Part shown: one piece after another, positions 34,758-47,215 of the stretch
Position numbering within the stretch: the first letter of the stretch is position 1
How the letters are laid out: every line of letters starts with the position of its first letter
Source of the DNA: Polychytrium aggregatum
Lineage: Eukaryota > Chytridiomycota > Chytridiomycetes > Polychytriales
NCBI RefSeq assembly: GCF_025602895.1
Contig: NW_026516284.1
Span: 151,994-215,993, forward strand
Length of the DNA: 64,000 nucleotides
Direction: 5' to 3'
The notes under the pieces: generated by a model
Seen by the model: the letters and a program-made list of their open reading frames with translations, nothing else
Databases searched by the model: none
Told to the model about the DNA's origin: nothing
Translations under genes and position numbers: made by a program

Positions 34758-37700
34758 ATGGCATTGCCCACGATTTCATACAGGTGGGTTGGGCGTGAGC
34801 ATTGCCAGCGACGAGCGAGGCAGAGCCAGGGCCACGCAATGCCGCCGCCGTCGGATGGCCCCTTTCCTGCATCGCAAACCCCCGCGTTGACTCGGAGAAT
34901 GTCTTCCGATGCTCCGCCAGATATGCCTTTGGCATCAAAACCGATGTCAAGGAGAACATTGGCTTCCTTGACGAGCAGACCGTCATCTATCCGGCCGGAT
35001 CCAACCTCATCATCTACAATGCCGAAAACAAGAGCCAGCGGTTCATAACCATGACGGAGCACTGCGAGTCCATCACGAGCCTCTGCATCTCCAACACCCG
35101 ACGGTACTGCGCCGTTGCCGAGCGGAGCACGGTCGAGAAGCCGCAAGTGGTGATCTATGATCTCCACACGCTGAGGCGAAAGAAAGTGCTCGTGCCAAGC
35201 AGCGAGATCGAGTCCAAGGTACTGCACTTTCACCTCCTGCTCCGGCACCAGCGTAAATGATGGTCGCCGCGCAGAGCCAAGGCCGGGACTGATAGGCGAT
35301 GGGTCCATTGGATCGCCGCTAATGCCGCCCGCTGTCCAGGAATATGTGGCTCTGGCCTTCTCCAGCGATGCAAAGTTCATCATCACCCAGACAGGCGCGC
35401 CAGACTGGATGATGTACTTTTGGCTGTGGGAAAAGGGCAAGCTGATGGCTTCGTTCCGCACCACCCAAGACAAGCCGACATCCAATCTGCCGCCGCCAAC
35501 CGGGTTCAAGGACCGAGATGCAGGCGGAACGATCAACCAGGTCTCGTTCAACCCCTTGGACAGCAACCAGATCTGCACGATCGGAAACGGCGTCTTTCGC
35601 CTCTACCGATATCAGGACGGCGGGTGCAAGCAGCTTTCGTTTTCAAAGTTCGAGCCGCGCGTAAGTACCGGGGCCAACGCCAGGTCCCCAGCGCCCAGGA
35701 ACGATGGCGATGCAAGAAAGTGCGATACCGCAGAGCATTTGTGAAGACCATGGCCCGCCGTCTCTGACCCTGTTCCGTCACGGTCGTCCAAATGGGCTGC
35801 CCTATCGGGCCGGCACCTCGATTCGCATGTGCATTCCAGAACTTCACTTCACACGCCTGGATCTGCGATGACCGTTTGGTCGTGGGCTCCGAGGACGGGC
35901 GACTCCTCATCTTTGAATCCACCGGGGAGCTCAAGATCGAGATCGTGTACAGCAACGGCACAACCAACGCGCCAAAGCAGATCTACGGCATCGTCGCGTA
36001 CCTCAAGGGCTTCATCGTGGCTGGAGAGGGGGGATTCATGTCTGTGTACGAGAAGGAGGATCCGGGACTCGCGGGGCAGGTCTCGGCCGCAGCCATCGCC
36101 AAGGAGCTGTTTCGGAAAACCAGAGAGTACTCGCTGCCCTTTGACAACGTTCGTGTCCTGACCCTGGCCATTTCTCCAAGCGAGGACAACATCATATGCA
36201 CCCTGGAAAACAGCCAGATCTATACGCTGATGGTGACCAGTTCCGAGATGAAGGTATGTTGGCGACGAATCCGTGTCCCGTGTCTGGGCTGTGAGCCCGT
36301 TTGTACTGAGGCGTCGTTGTGGTGTCAATCCTCGGCGCACGCAATCACATCCGCCGGTCGCATCAACGATTGCCTCGCCGACACCAATATGACAACGGGG
36401 CTTTGCATCCATCGGCGCATCCACATGCAGGGCGACGAGGCAAAGTTCAACCTGCTTGCACAGCCTTTCCACCATGGACCCATCATCGGCATGGACATTT
36501 GCATTCGGAAGCCCTTGATTGTCACATGCTCCTCGGACAAGTCCATCCGGGTCTGGAACTATCTCGAGAACACCTCGGAGCTAGTCAAGTACTTCCCCGA
36601 GGAGGCCTTTAGTGTGGCAATCCATCCAAACGGCCTCTACATCCTGGTCGGATTCGGAGACAAGCTCAAGTTGATGAATCTCTTGATCGACGACATTCGT
36701 CCCTTCCGCGAGTTCACCATCCGAGGCTGTCGCGAGGTAATACCATCAGGGGCCCAAACGTCTGTACAGTGCTTGGCCAGAAGCCAGTCAGCACGGCGAC
36801 TGGAGCATGCTGCTCGACTTACCACCAGCCAAAACACTGACGGCTGCGGAAACTGCATTCTTGCCAGTGTCAATTCAGCACCGGTGGTCAGTACTTTGCC
36901 GCCGCCCACGGCAACGCCATCCAGCTCTACAACACCTGGAACTTTGAGAACATCGGGAACCTCAAAGGACACAGCGGCAAGGTCCGAACGATCGCCTTTA
37001 CGTCGGACGACAGCCGCATTATCACTGCCAGTATCGACGGCACCATTTTCGAGTGGTCGCTGAGAGACGTGTACGGATTCAACGGAATCGGCATCAAGAA
37101 AGAGAGCGAGTCGACCGTAAAGAACTGCAGTTATACAAGCGTCGTGACCTCTCCGGATGGCCGCAGTGCCTATGCCGTCGGAAGTGATAAGATCATCAAG
37201 GTAGGAATGCACTTCGAGGAAGTAAATGGGTGGGGGGAGGATGCTATTTGGTGCTTGATATCTACGACCGTCGAGGCGAGTTGCAGGTGCTGCTGCGTCA
37301 TCTGGACCGAAACAGGGACGCATCCACTCACTGGCGATGGCTTCTTTCCCCAGGAAATAATGGAGGGCCAGCTGCTCAAGCAAGTCGAAGTCGACATTCC
37401 CCTGACCCAGATAGCGATCTCCCACGGCGGCAAGGTTCTGTTTGCAGGTACTCTAGCCTTGGTCTGTCTCCTCCAAATGCCATTAGTCCTGTCATTCCAA
37501 CGGCTGTTTTGTGGTCAAGAGACCGGTCCTATCAGACAACCACTTCTGATGCTCTGGCTCGACAGGAACATCCACTGGCAGAATTCGAGTCATGAGGCTT
37601 CCCCTGCAAAACAATGTCGAAAACGAGTACTTGGACTACCACGGACATCACATGCCGATCACACGACTACACATATCCTCCGACGACCAGTATCTCTTCT

Positions 37701-40176
37701 CCGTTTCGGAGGACTCGTGTCTTTACATCTACAAAATCATCGACAAGGAGGGCCGAACGATGAAGCGCGACAGAGAGGTGATCTACGCAGACGAGGTAAC
37801 TACCTTACAGAATCAGCGTATGATGCCTGACGTGGCGGCTGCAAAGTAGACCCACGACCGAACAATGGATGTCCGAGTCGCACATGGCCTGACTACTTGT
37901 GAGAATACGGAGAAGGAGGGCATCAGCTGCGCTCGACCGGGTGCGGGCACCGTTGCTGAGCTCCTCAACGGTATCGGACAGATATTGGTGACAAAGTCGG
38001 ATCTCGAAGAGAAGAACTCGGTGATGCTGGATCTCAAGACCCGCGTGGAGGAGCTCAAGATGGAGAACGAGTATCAGCTGCGCCTCAAGGACATGAACTT
38101 TAGCGAGAAGCTCAAGGACGTCAGCGAGAAGTTCATGCAGGAGATCGAGGCCCTCAAGATCACCTCGACGGTCCTCAAGACCGACAAAGAGAAGGAAGAC
38201 ATCCGACACAACGAAGAAATGGCCGAGGAAGCCGACCACCACGCGCGCGAGCTGCTCGAGTTGGAGGCGATCCACAAAGCCAAGCTGACTTCTGAGAGTG
38301 AAAAGTACAAGGAACTTCAGGCCCGCACGTTGGACATGCAGCGCCAGTGGGAGCGCCAAATGAAGGAAATGCAGCAAACGAAGGATGCCGCCCTGAAGGA
38401 AATGAACAACCATTTCCAGGAGCAAGAGCGGGAGAAGCAAGCTGAGATCGACCAGGCAAGTGCATCAGAACAATTCAGCCATCGAGCCACCGCGGCGCGG
38501 CATTGGTCAGAAAGCGAGCGGGTGGTGGTCTGTGCATCCAGAACTGACTCTCTTGCGTCATGCTTGTGTGGTGGTACAATCTCCGACGGCTAGATCCAAG
38601 AAGAAATCAAGAAAATGGTCTCTGATTTCCACAATTCTTCTGCCGAGACCGAGTTCGACGCAGATTGCGAGATTCGGGACCTCATGTACAAGTTTGAGAA
38701 ACGAATGAAAGAAGAACACGAATTGGGTCTGCGCCTCAAGGCCGACAACAATGCAATGAAGAAGACATTCAACGAGCTCCAGCAGCGGATCAAAGAGGGT
38801 GAAGAGAACATCAAAAAATCTGTCCTGAACGAGAAAAAGCTGCAAGGAATCATCAAGAGTTTGGAGAAGGACATTGCGGGGCTCAAGAAGGAGGCACGTT
38901 GTTTGCTGCTTGGTTCGACAATGGGTAGTTGCACTGGTGGTTGCGCTGGTAGCTGTCATGGCAGTGTCGTGACGACTGACATGTATATGGCTCTCTGTGG
39001 TTTGCAGATCCAAGAGCGCGACGAGACGATCCAGGACAAGGAGAAGAGAATCTATGACCTCAAGAAGAAGAACCAGGAGCTGGAAAAGTTCAAGTTTGTG
39101 CTGGACTACAAGATCAAGGAGCTGAAGCGCCAGGTGGAGCCGAGAGAGCAAGACATCCAAGAGATGACGGCACAAATCAAGGTGGGCACTTTGCCCAGAG
39201 TCTGCTTGATGCGCATGCCTCTGGCTGGGTGGGATCAAGTGACTGACCTCTGCCTGGATTCAAGGAAATGGACGTGGAACTAGACTTGTATCACAAATCC
39301 AACGCCGATCTCGAGTTCTCCATCGCCGATTTGAAACTCAAGCTGAAGGCATCTGACCGAGAGGTGGAGAAGGAGAAGAACAAAGTCAACGCCCTCACGA
39401 ATTTCTTGCGGCGATTCAAAATCGAGCTGAACGAGTGCGCCCAGCAAAGCTCGGATCCAAAGAAGCTCAAGGTATGTGACCAAGCGCCCGCTTTCAGTTA
39501 TATATAGCTGGGGAAAGCAGTCACAGTATCCGGAGGAGTCAGAGAGTCCACAGTCGTCAGAGGTCGCAGTGGTCAGACCAAACAGGCCAGCCAGCAGTCG
39601 CTCCTTCACTGATCGGTGGCTGACACAAATCCGTCTGCCAGGGGCAGGTCAAGGCGCTTTATCAAAAGTACTGCAAAGAAAACATCAACGAAGACGAGGA
39701 AGAGGTCGATATCCAGCAAGAATATGCAAGACAGCGAGAGTATCTGGAGCGCACGGCTGCCTCCCTCAAGAAAAAGGTCGTCAAGGACCAGAGTCTCCAC
39801 AGAATCGACAACGTGCGTATCATGGACGAGAATGTGGCGCTCCTCAAGGAGATCAATTTGCTTCGCAAGGATCTGCTCGGCGGTCGACATAAAAAGCTGG
39901 CCGACAAAGCCGTGATTGCAGCAGCCGCAGGTATGCATCTCAAGCGTTGCCAGCCAGCAGGACTGTCATAAGACAGCGACCAAAGGCTAACAACTGGAGT
40001 GGCGGGGCGAGTTGGACAACGGGCGACTTGCATATCCCAGCTCTGACTAACTACACGTTCGGTGGCACTCAATACTTCGATGTGTTGCAGAGTCGCATGG
40101 ACGACCGAATATGTCTCAGCGAAACGGATCTGCCCCTGGACCAACCATCACGCTGCCGTCAGTCGAGCATCACTGA
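34758..40176 (+). CDS. CFAP57: CFAP57 (WDR65) paralogue 1, axonemal inner-arm dynein docking protein
   Basis: Fourteen phase-consistent exons: 34758-34783, 34921-35218, 35340-35660, 35840-36253, 36431-36736, 36868-37200, 37354-37447, 37566-37795, 37982-38455, 38594-38893, 39008-39181, 39265-39471, 39648-39930, 40091-40176; about 1,181 residues (human CFAP57 is about 1,250). The first half is WD40: [92 protein letters not shown]. The second half is coiled coil: [63 protein letters not shown]57 docks a subset of inner dynein arms at the base of radial spokes. Two introns begin with GC (38456 and 38894). The C-terminal exon encodes 28 residues with no counterpart in copy 2; it is the least certain part. 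Confidence 0.93.
38456..38593 (+). other. GC-AG intron in CFAP57 copy 1 (GT-AG in copy 2)
   Basis: Copy 1 reads GACCAG then GCAAGT, the optimal GC-donor sequence; the orthologous site in copy 2 (44425) reads GATCAG then GTAAGT. The change is a single T to C at intron position 2 since the duplication, or the reverse. Confidence 0.8.
38864..39133 (+). repeat. 270-bp tract identical to 44810-45079 (CFAP57 copy 1 side)
   Basis: Base-for-base comparison by eye found no difference over 270 bp, including the whole 114-bp intron, while the exons on both sides differ at many positions. Offset is 5,946 bp. Confidence 0.93.
38894..39007 (+). other. GC-AG intron of 114 bp, stop-free, in CFAP57 copy 1
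   Basis: Splicing after GAG at 38893 and before ATC at 39008 joins KKE to IQERDE, the form conserved across CFAP57 proteins. The donor is GCACGT, a weak one. The intron is exactly 38 codons long and has no in-frame stop, so retention would insert a Cys-rich segment (starting [13 protein letters not shown]). An identical intron is in copy 2 at 44840-44953. Confidence 0.75.
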
Positions 40177-40329
40177 GTGCAGTATGCAGTTTGCGCATAA
40201 ACAGCGGGCCGTGCCCGTCTGGGAACCAGTTACGACTCTGCTGCACCCACCAACGAGTCGCTTGGGCGCATCGCCCCCGCCCTGTCTTCATGGTGTGGAT
40301 GGTGATGGTGAAAGATGGATGCGTGCATT

Positions 40330-40383
<54 letters not shown>

Positions 40384-40609
40384 CAGAGTTGTAAATCTCC
40401 GATCATATGCATCCTGGTCAGCCGCCCAATCCAGCTCAAGCGGAGAGGGCGGGGTGGTGGGACACAAGCGGGGCCGAGCGATGACGATGAGAGCTACGGC
40501 CATCTTTTGTTCTGCGCGTCGGCTGCAAGAAGGCTCCCTTGCATGAACAGACCCGCTGCTCGGGTACCAACACGTCGACTCCGTTCCATTGTCGACACAT
40601 CGCGAGGCC
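40177..40609. other. Intergenic region between the two CFAP57 genes
   Basis: About 430 bp, holding a CA microsatellite and presumably the promoter of copy 2. No coding exon recognised. Confidence 0.55.
40333..40382. repeat. (CA)n microsatellite, about 50 bp
   Basis: About 25 uninterrupted CA units, roughly 230 bp upstream of the start of CFAP57 copy 2. Confidence 0.97.
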
Positions 40610-43600
40610 ATGTCTATCGCCGCAGTTGCTCATCGGTAAGAGAAGTCTGGGCATTGAGGGCCAAACATCCCCTCCGCGCGCGAGAATGCCCCCTGGTCGA
40701 GTGGTGCCGCCATGGAGACTCGCCGGCTGTTATGCGGGCAGCACGCTGCACTCCCAGCCACGGCGCTTCTGATGCTCTTGTCTGTGATTTATGGCACAGC
40801 CGTGTGTTCGGTCTCAAGGAAGATGTCAGCAACACCATCACTTTCCTGGACGACCAGACGATATTCTATCCCGCCGGCTCCAACTGCATCATCTACAACC
40901 ACGAAACGAGAAGCCAAAAGTTTATTCCCGTGACTGAAAAATGCGACGGAATCACTGTCCTGGCTGTCTCCGGCAGCAAGCGGTTCGGCGTCGTTGCCGA
41001 GCGGAGCACTACCGCAACAGCAGTCATCTACGACCTGCATTCGCTGAGGCGGAGAAAGACGCTGATTCCCACGGACGCGGCGTCGAAAGTGAGCACTCAC
41101 AGGCACCCGTGTCCACCATCTGCGCATCGTCTGCGATCGGTTGTCCTCGTGCTGTATTTGCCAGCACTCGATTGCTGTCGCCGTCGAGGCCGGGGCTGAT
41201 CGCCACTCTCATCCGTCGCCCAGGAATTCGTGTGTATGGCGTTCTCGTCCGACGCCAAATATCTGCTGACGCAGTCTGGGGCACCCGACTGGGCACTTTA
41301 CTACTGGATGTGGGAGAAAAACAAGCTGATGGCCTCCGTCCGCACCGTCAACAGCGAGCGATCCGCTGTGCCATTGATTCCGTCGATCCGACTGAATAGC
41401 GGCAGCCACCGCGAGGCTGTTTCGACCTTTGGCGAGGTGGTCTACCAGGTGTCCTTCAGCCCAACTGACAACACCTATGTCTGCTGCATCGGCAACGGCA
41501 TTCTGAAGTTCTATCGGTACCAAGAGGGAACCCTGAAGATCATCAACGCCACGCCCAAGTTTGAAGCAAAGGTACGCTCGTTGCAGCCACATTCCCAAAG
41601 CGCCCAGTGACTCGGCGCAAGCCTCAAGAACGGCCATGGCTGCATCAGCACGAGCAATGTCGATGCTTTACCGGGTCGGTTGACACTCTGTGTGTACGGT
41701 GATACACCTGGCATGCCACTGACGACCATGACTTGCGTTTGGTTGTCAGAACTTCCTGTGCCATGCTTGGGTCTTTGAAGAGCGCGTCGCTGTTGGCACA
41801 GAGGATGGCAAGATCTTGATCATAGAGCCCAGTGGGGAGCTCAAGGCAGAAATCGACTATACGGTGGGCCTGAGCCAACTCCCCAAACCAGTGTACTCGA
41901 TGGTCCCGCTGAAGAAAGGGTTCGTATGCGGAGGAGGAGGCGGAACTGCAGCGGTCTACGAGCGCAACGAACTGGCAACTGGCGAGGCACCCACAACGCC
42001 AGAGCAGCCCCGAGCGTTCCTGCGAAAGGTCAAAGACATCACCACTGCAGACGAGTCGGTTAGGATCATAACGATGGCAGTGTCTCCAAACGAGGAACTG
42101 CTCGTATGTTCGCTCGACAACCGCCAACTCTTCAGTGCCTCGCTGAACAGCAAGGTGAGATACTGGCGCTTGGGATCAGCAGCAATCTGTGTGGCGATAA
42201 CGCCTGTGGCTTGAAGAGTGTATTCGGAGCTCAAGACGCCGAATGAATCGGCCCGTTCTGATCCCGCACAAATCTGTTACTGAAGGTGGAAGAGCCCAAG
42301 TTTGAGCAGTACATGCAGTCGTTTCATCATGGCCAAATCACCGGCCTCGACACATGCATCCGCAAGCCCCTGATCGTCACCTGCGCCACCGATCGGTCGA
42401 TTCGGGTCTGGAACTATCAAGAAAACACATGCGAGCTTGTAAAGTACTTTCAAGAGGAAACATACAGCGTCGCCATCCATCCGAGTGGCCTCTACATCCT
42501 AGTTGGTTTCAGTGACAAGCTGAAGCTCATGAACCTCCTGATCGACGACATACGACCGTTCCGAGAATTCTCAATCCGAGGATGTAAGGAGGTGAGGCAC
42601 GCACACACTCGGTTATATATACGGCATGGGAGTGGCAAACAGAGATCAGCGACTCTGCGATGGACACATAGGCGACCTGGAGAGTCGAAGCCACGGGCGA
42701 GGATCTCATTCAAAGTGGCTCTGCGGACCTAAGCTGAGTGGCGCGACGCTGATACCGGATGGTATACGATCCAAACGACTACTGCATATCCTCTAGTGTC
42801 GTTTCAGCACCGGCGGGCAGTACTTTGCCGCCGTTTATGGAAACACAATCCAGATTTTCAGCACATGGAACTTTGAGAACCTGGCCAACCTCAAAGGCCA
42901 TAATGGCAAAGTGCGGTCGATCTACTGGACAAACGACGATAGCAAGATCGTCACCGCCGGCATGGACGGCGCGATTTACGACTGGCTGCTGAAAGACCTG
43001 ACCGGTTCTAGCGGTACAGGAGTGAAGCGTGAAGGCGAGAGTATCCTCAAGAGCTGTAGCTACACTTGTGCCATCTCGTCTCCGGATGGTAAGACCATCT
43101 TTGCGGTTGGCAGCGATAGGACGTTGAAGGTAAGGGCCAGAGAAATGGCATGCCAAATTGCCATGGATGTCCATGTTTCTGTCACTCAACCGACGCACAT
43201 CTCAGGAAATTACCGACTCGCAAATCGTGAAAGAGGTCGAGTCGGACTGCGTGTATACCCAGATCGTATTGTCCCATTCCGGCCGAATGATGTTTGCAGG
43301 TAATGAAGTACCTCCTGTGGCTTTGTGAATGGCCTCGTTGGCACGGTTACGCTTGAAGACGGAACGCCGTTGCAGTAGCTATGTCGTGTGGCCGGTTGGC
43401 TGGATGTAATGGAGCTACGACAGGCCAAGTTGCTAACCTGACCGTCTTGGATTCCATCCAAGGGACCTCGAATGGCACGATCCGATCCATCAAATTCCCG
43501 CTTGCCTCCGACACGGGCGAATATCAGGAGCACCAGGGACACAGCGCGGCCGTTACCAAGCTTCGGGTTTCCTTTGACGACCAGTTTCTGTTTTCGACGT

Positions 43601-46107
43601 CTGAAGACGGATGTCTCTACGTGTACAAAGTCAGCGACAAAGAAGGCAGAGGTATCAAGCGAGACAAGGAAATCACATATTCTGACGAGGTACAGATCCC
43701 AGATCGGGGGCGGTCCTCGAGCCTTGATTTGTGGGAGTGGAGCGAGAGCCATACCGTCGTAAGCCCGAGTGTGCAGCATGAGAGCTAGGAATCAATAGTG
43801 TCGATTATGTCTGATTGACCAGCGGACCACCGATGCAAGCAGGCTGGCCGGCTGGATAACAATGGCCCCGGGTCAGACCGGACGAGGCTGGTTGTGTAGT
43901 CAATGGGTGCGTACTGATTGCACATCGGTATAACTCGACGACCACCATAGATATTGGTGACAAAATCCGACCTGGAGGAGAAAAACTCCATGATGCTCGA
44001 GCTCAAGACCCGCGTGGAGGAGCTCAAGATGGAGAACGAGTACCAGCTGCGCCTCAAGGACATGAACTTCAATGAAAAGATCAAGGAGGTCACCGAAAAG
44101 TTCATGCAGGAGATCGAGGCCCTCAAGATCACCTCGACAGTTCTCCGAACCGACAAGGAGAAGGAGGAAGTGCGCCACGACGAGGAGATGGGAGAGGAGA
44201 GAGAGCGCCACAACAAGGAGCTGACTGAACTCGAGGCGCTCTATAATGCTAAACTCATGTCCGAGTACGAAAAGTACCAGGACCTACAAGTCAAAACTGC
44301 CGATCTGCAGGAGTACTGGGAAAAGCAGATGCGCGGCATGCAGACGATAAAGGAAAACGCACTTGTGGAGCTGACTGCCCAGTTCGAAGCCAAGCTGAGG
44401 GAGAAGCAAACTGAAATCGATCAGGTAAGTTGTTGTCGCGGTTTCGGGATATCTTTGTGCGGACCTGGGGGACAGCAGTAAGAATTCGCCCATATCGGAT
44501 AGCACCGGACTGACTTGGTACGCTTGGTGCATCCCGCAGTTGCAGGAGGAGATGAGATACCAGTCGCGCGAGTTTCAAGAGACCACCCAAGGCACCGAAG
44601 AAGATGTGGATGCGGAGATCATGGAGCTGCGGCACCGCTACGAAAAGAAGCTGAAAGAAGAGCGCGAGGTCGGACTGCGCCTCAAAGGCGAGAACGGAAT
44701 CATGCGAAAGAAGTTCAACACTCTGCAGAGCGAGATTGACGCCCACAAGTCTGAGATTGCTAAAATGGCGGCAGAAGAAAAAAAGCTGCACGGAGTCATC
44801 AAAGGGCTCGAGAAGGACATTGCGGGGCTCAAGAAGGAGGCACGTTGTTTGCTGCTTGGTTCGACAATGGGTAGTTGCACTGGTGGTTGCGCTGGTAGCT
44901 GTCATGGCAGTGTCGTGACGACTGACATGTATATGGCTCTCTGTGGTTTGCAGATCCAAGAGCGCGACGAGACGATCCAGGACAAGGAGAAGAGAATCTA
45001 TGACCTCAAGAAGAAGAACCAGGAGCTGGAAAAGTTCAAGTTTGTGCTGGACTACAAGATCAAGGAGCTGAAGCGCCAGATTGAGCCGAGAGAGCAAGAC
45101 ATCCAAGGCATGACACATCAGATCAAGGTAAAACTGTAGCGTGAATTGATTCAGTTGCGCCAAATAGTGTCAATATCATCCGAAAGCCGACCCGACGGCC
45201 CAACGCCGGGGACATCTGGATATGAACAGTGGCAATGATTTTAACTATGACTCCGACCACGCTGCAGGAAATGGATGTCGAGCTAGAGCACTACAACAGA
45301 GCCAATTTGAGGCTCGAAACAACCATCTCCGAGCTCAAATCCAAGCTCAGAATGGCCGAGCTGAATGTGGACAAGGAAAAGGCAAAGGTCCAGCAGGGCA
45401 TGGCGGTGATCAAGCGCTTCAAGCGCGACGTCAACAACTGTGTGCAGTACATCCAAGAGCCCGCGCAGCTCATGGTAGGTTGCACGTTTGGTGGCTGCAG
45501 AAATGCACAGACCTGTCCAGTGCGACGGAGATCCGGTCTGCGATGTTCGGCCGCATGGATACGAGGACATACGCATGCGCTAGCGAGACACAGTTGTCTA
45601 CAGCGGAGGATGTGCCGGCTCGGAGCATCGAGCCCAGCGGATCGATTCGGGCGGATCTGGACTGACTATGTGGGTGCCGGCCGCCAGGCTCACGTCAAGG
45701 AGCTCTTCGGAAAATATTCGCGGGAATGGGTCAAGGACGACGTTGAGATGGAGCTCGACATCCAGGAAGAGTACGCTCGCCAGAAGCAGCATCTCAGGCG
45801 GACAGTGCGCACACTCCGGAAGCAGGTCATGGAGGACCAGGGCAGCCACAAGGCCGACAATCTCGACGTGATGAACGAAAACGTTCTACTGATCAAGGAG
45901 ATCAACCAACTCCGCAAGGAGATGCGCATATCCAAGCAAAAGGAGAAGGCTGCTGAGATTACGCTAAGGCACTTTATCCCAGCCACAGTTGACCTTGGGG
46001 ACGCAGGACCAGCGCCAGCAGCCGCTGCACCAGAGCCTTTGCCGGAGGCCGAGAATGGTCCGCCGGAACGACTCCACTTGCCGCCCCTCCGACAGACTGT
46101 CGACTGA
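40610..46107 (+). CDS. CFAP57: CFAP57 (WDR65) paralogue 2, tandem duplicate
   Basis: Thirteen exons: 40610-40635, 40800-41088, 41224-41571, 41750-42154, 42286-42591, 42797-43129, 43206-43299, 43463-43689, 43951-44424, 44540-44839, 44954-45127, 45268-45474, 45688-46107; about 1,200 residues. Every intron aligns in position and phase with copy 1; the first exon is 26 nt in both, and exons 5, 6, 7, 9, 10, 11 and 12 have equal length. WD part: [70 protein letters not shown]. Coiled coil as in copy 1. Exon 13 reads on without the last intron of copy 1 to a Pro/Ala-rich end ([17 protein letters not shown]). The two proteins are clearly diverged in the WD half, so the duplication is old; some tracts were recently homogenised. 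Role as for copy 1, perhaps serving different dynein positions (inference). Confidence 0.93.
44810..45079 (+). repeat. 270-bp tract identical to 38864-39133 (CFAP57 copy 2 side)
   Basis: Partner of the tract in copy 1; spans the end of exon 10, the GC-AG intron 44840-44953 and most of exon 11. Copies diverge immediately after (GTGGAG versus ATTGAG). Confidence 0.93.
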
Positions 46108-47215
46108 GGAAGGGTGATGGGCCGGTGGGCCGGCTTTTGTTTCTGCTGGCAGCCCAGGCCGGATCGGGTCCTTGCTGTCCCAAAGCGGCGGTCGATGAGC
46201 AGACCCACAGCATCCCAATAGAGCGGATGACCGCAATTGCCTGTTGAAACAGAGGGCGTCCCGTCGACTATGGGCGGCACTGCAGCGGTTGCAGCAACAG
46301 AGTGGGCGTTCCAAAGATCTCTGGCCCAGCCCTGTCGTTACGGCGAATGGCGACATTTCGGGCTGCCTTTGGGGCCGGCTTGTGTGTCCGACTGGAGCCA
46401 GGAGTCAGGAAGCCGCGACGGAACCACAACCGGTGAAGCCGCCACAGCACTCGGCCCAGCACTCGGCACCAACACGGCGGTCGCAGCACCGGCCCAGCAC
46501 CGGCCCAGCACGCTGCTGCTCTCGCACCGCCGTCCAAGCCCGTCGGGATTCCATATCCCCGCATCGCATGCTGCTCCGCTGCCTGCACGCCGTCTGCACC
46601 TCGTCGTGTCGTCTGCACCTCGTCTTGTCCCCTTCCGGCCTCGGCGGCTCGGCGCGCCCCAAACGACCGCCGTCACGTGGGCGGGGTGGGCGCTGATGCG
46701 CGGCCCTTGTGTCTGGCTTCTCGCCTCGCTGTCTTCTCGCCTGCTGGGTTCAGGCCAGAGGGTTTTTCTTCTGGGTCTGGTCCTCGCATCGCAACCAAGG
46801 AGCCTTTCCGAGCCCGGGTGCTTCCTGTGCTGTCCAGGACGAGAGCGCTGCCTGTTTGTCGAGCTGCTGGATCTGCCGCACATCCGCTGCTCTCGCGCCG
46901 ATCTGGACGCAGAGGTGAGATGCTCTGGCCAGCTCGTCCTGCCTGCATTTGCCCAAGCTTTCGGTCGCTAACCGGACCCTTGACCTCCTAATCACCGGGC
47001 GATCTGCATCCAGTCTCTCCGCAACCAACCAAAGTCACCACCGAGATCCAAGATCATCCAAAGCAAGCCCACCAACTCCCCGAACAGCCTAGCTGCTGCC
47101 TGCGCCTTGTGAAATCACTGCCGATCATCCACATCCTCAGTCTTGGCTCCGCCGTCCTTTCCCTCCGTTCGCTGACTGCAGCGCCCGTCATTTGCTCCAT
47201 TTGCGCTCGCTAGCC
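46108..47215. other. Long upstream region of the SET gene, no supported gene
   Basis: 1.1 kb between two same-strand genes. Frames of up to 244 codons occur on the plus strand but overlap equally long frames in other phases and lack conserved blocks. The last 150 bp is C/T-rich and gives way to the SET gene start. Confidence 0.45.

Noticed and set aside
38894-39007. Reading the 114-bp CFAP57 intron as ordinary coding sequence
   Set aside because: Removing it restores the KKE-IQERDE continuity found in CFAP57 proteins; I kept possible retention only as a finding.
46237-46971. 244-codon plus-strand frame between CFAP57 copy 2 and the SET gene
   Set aside because: Overlaps similar-length frames in two other phases; no conserved segment, no intron context.
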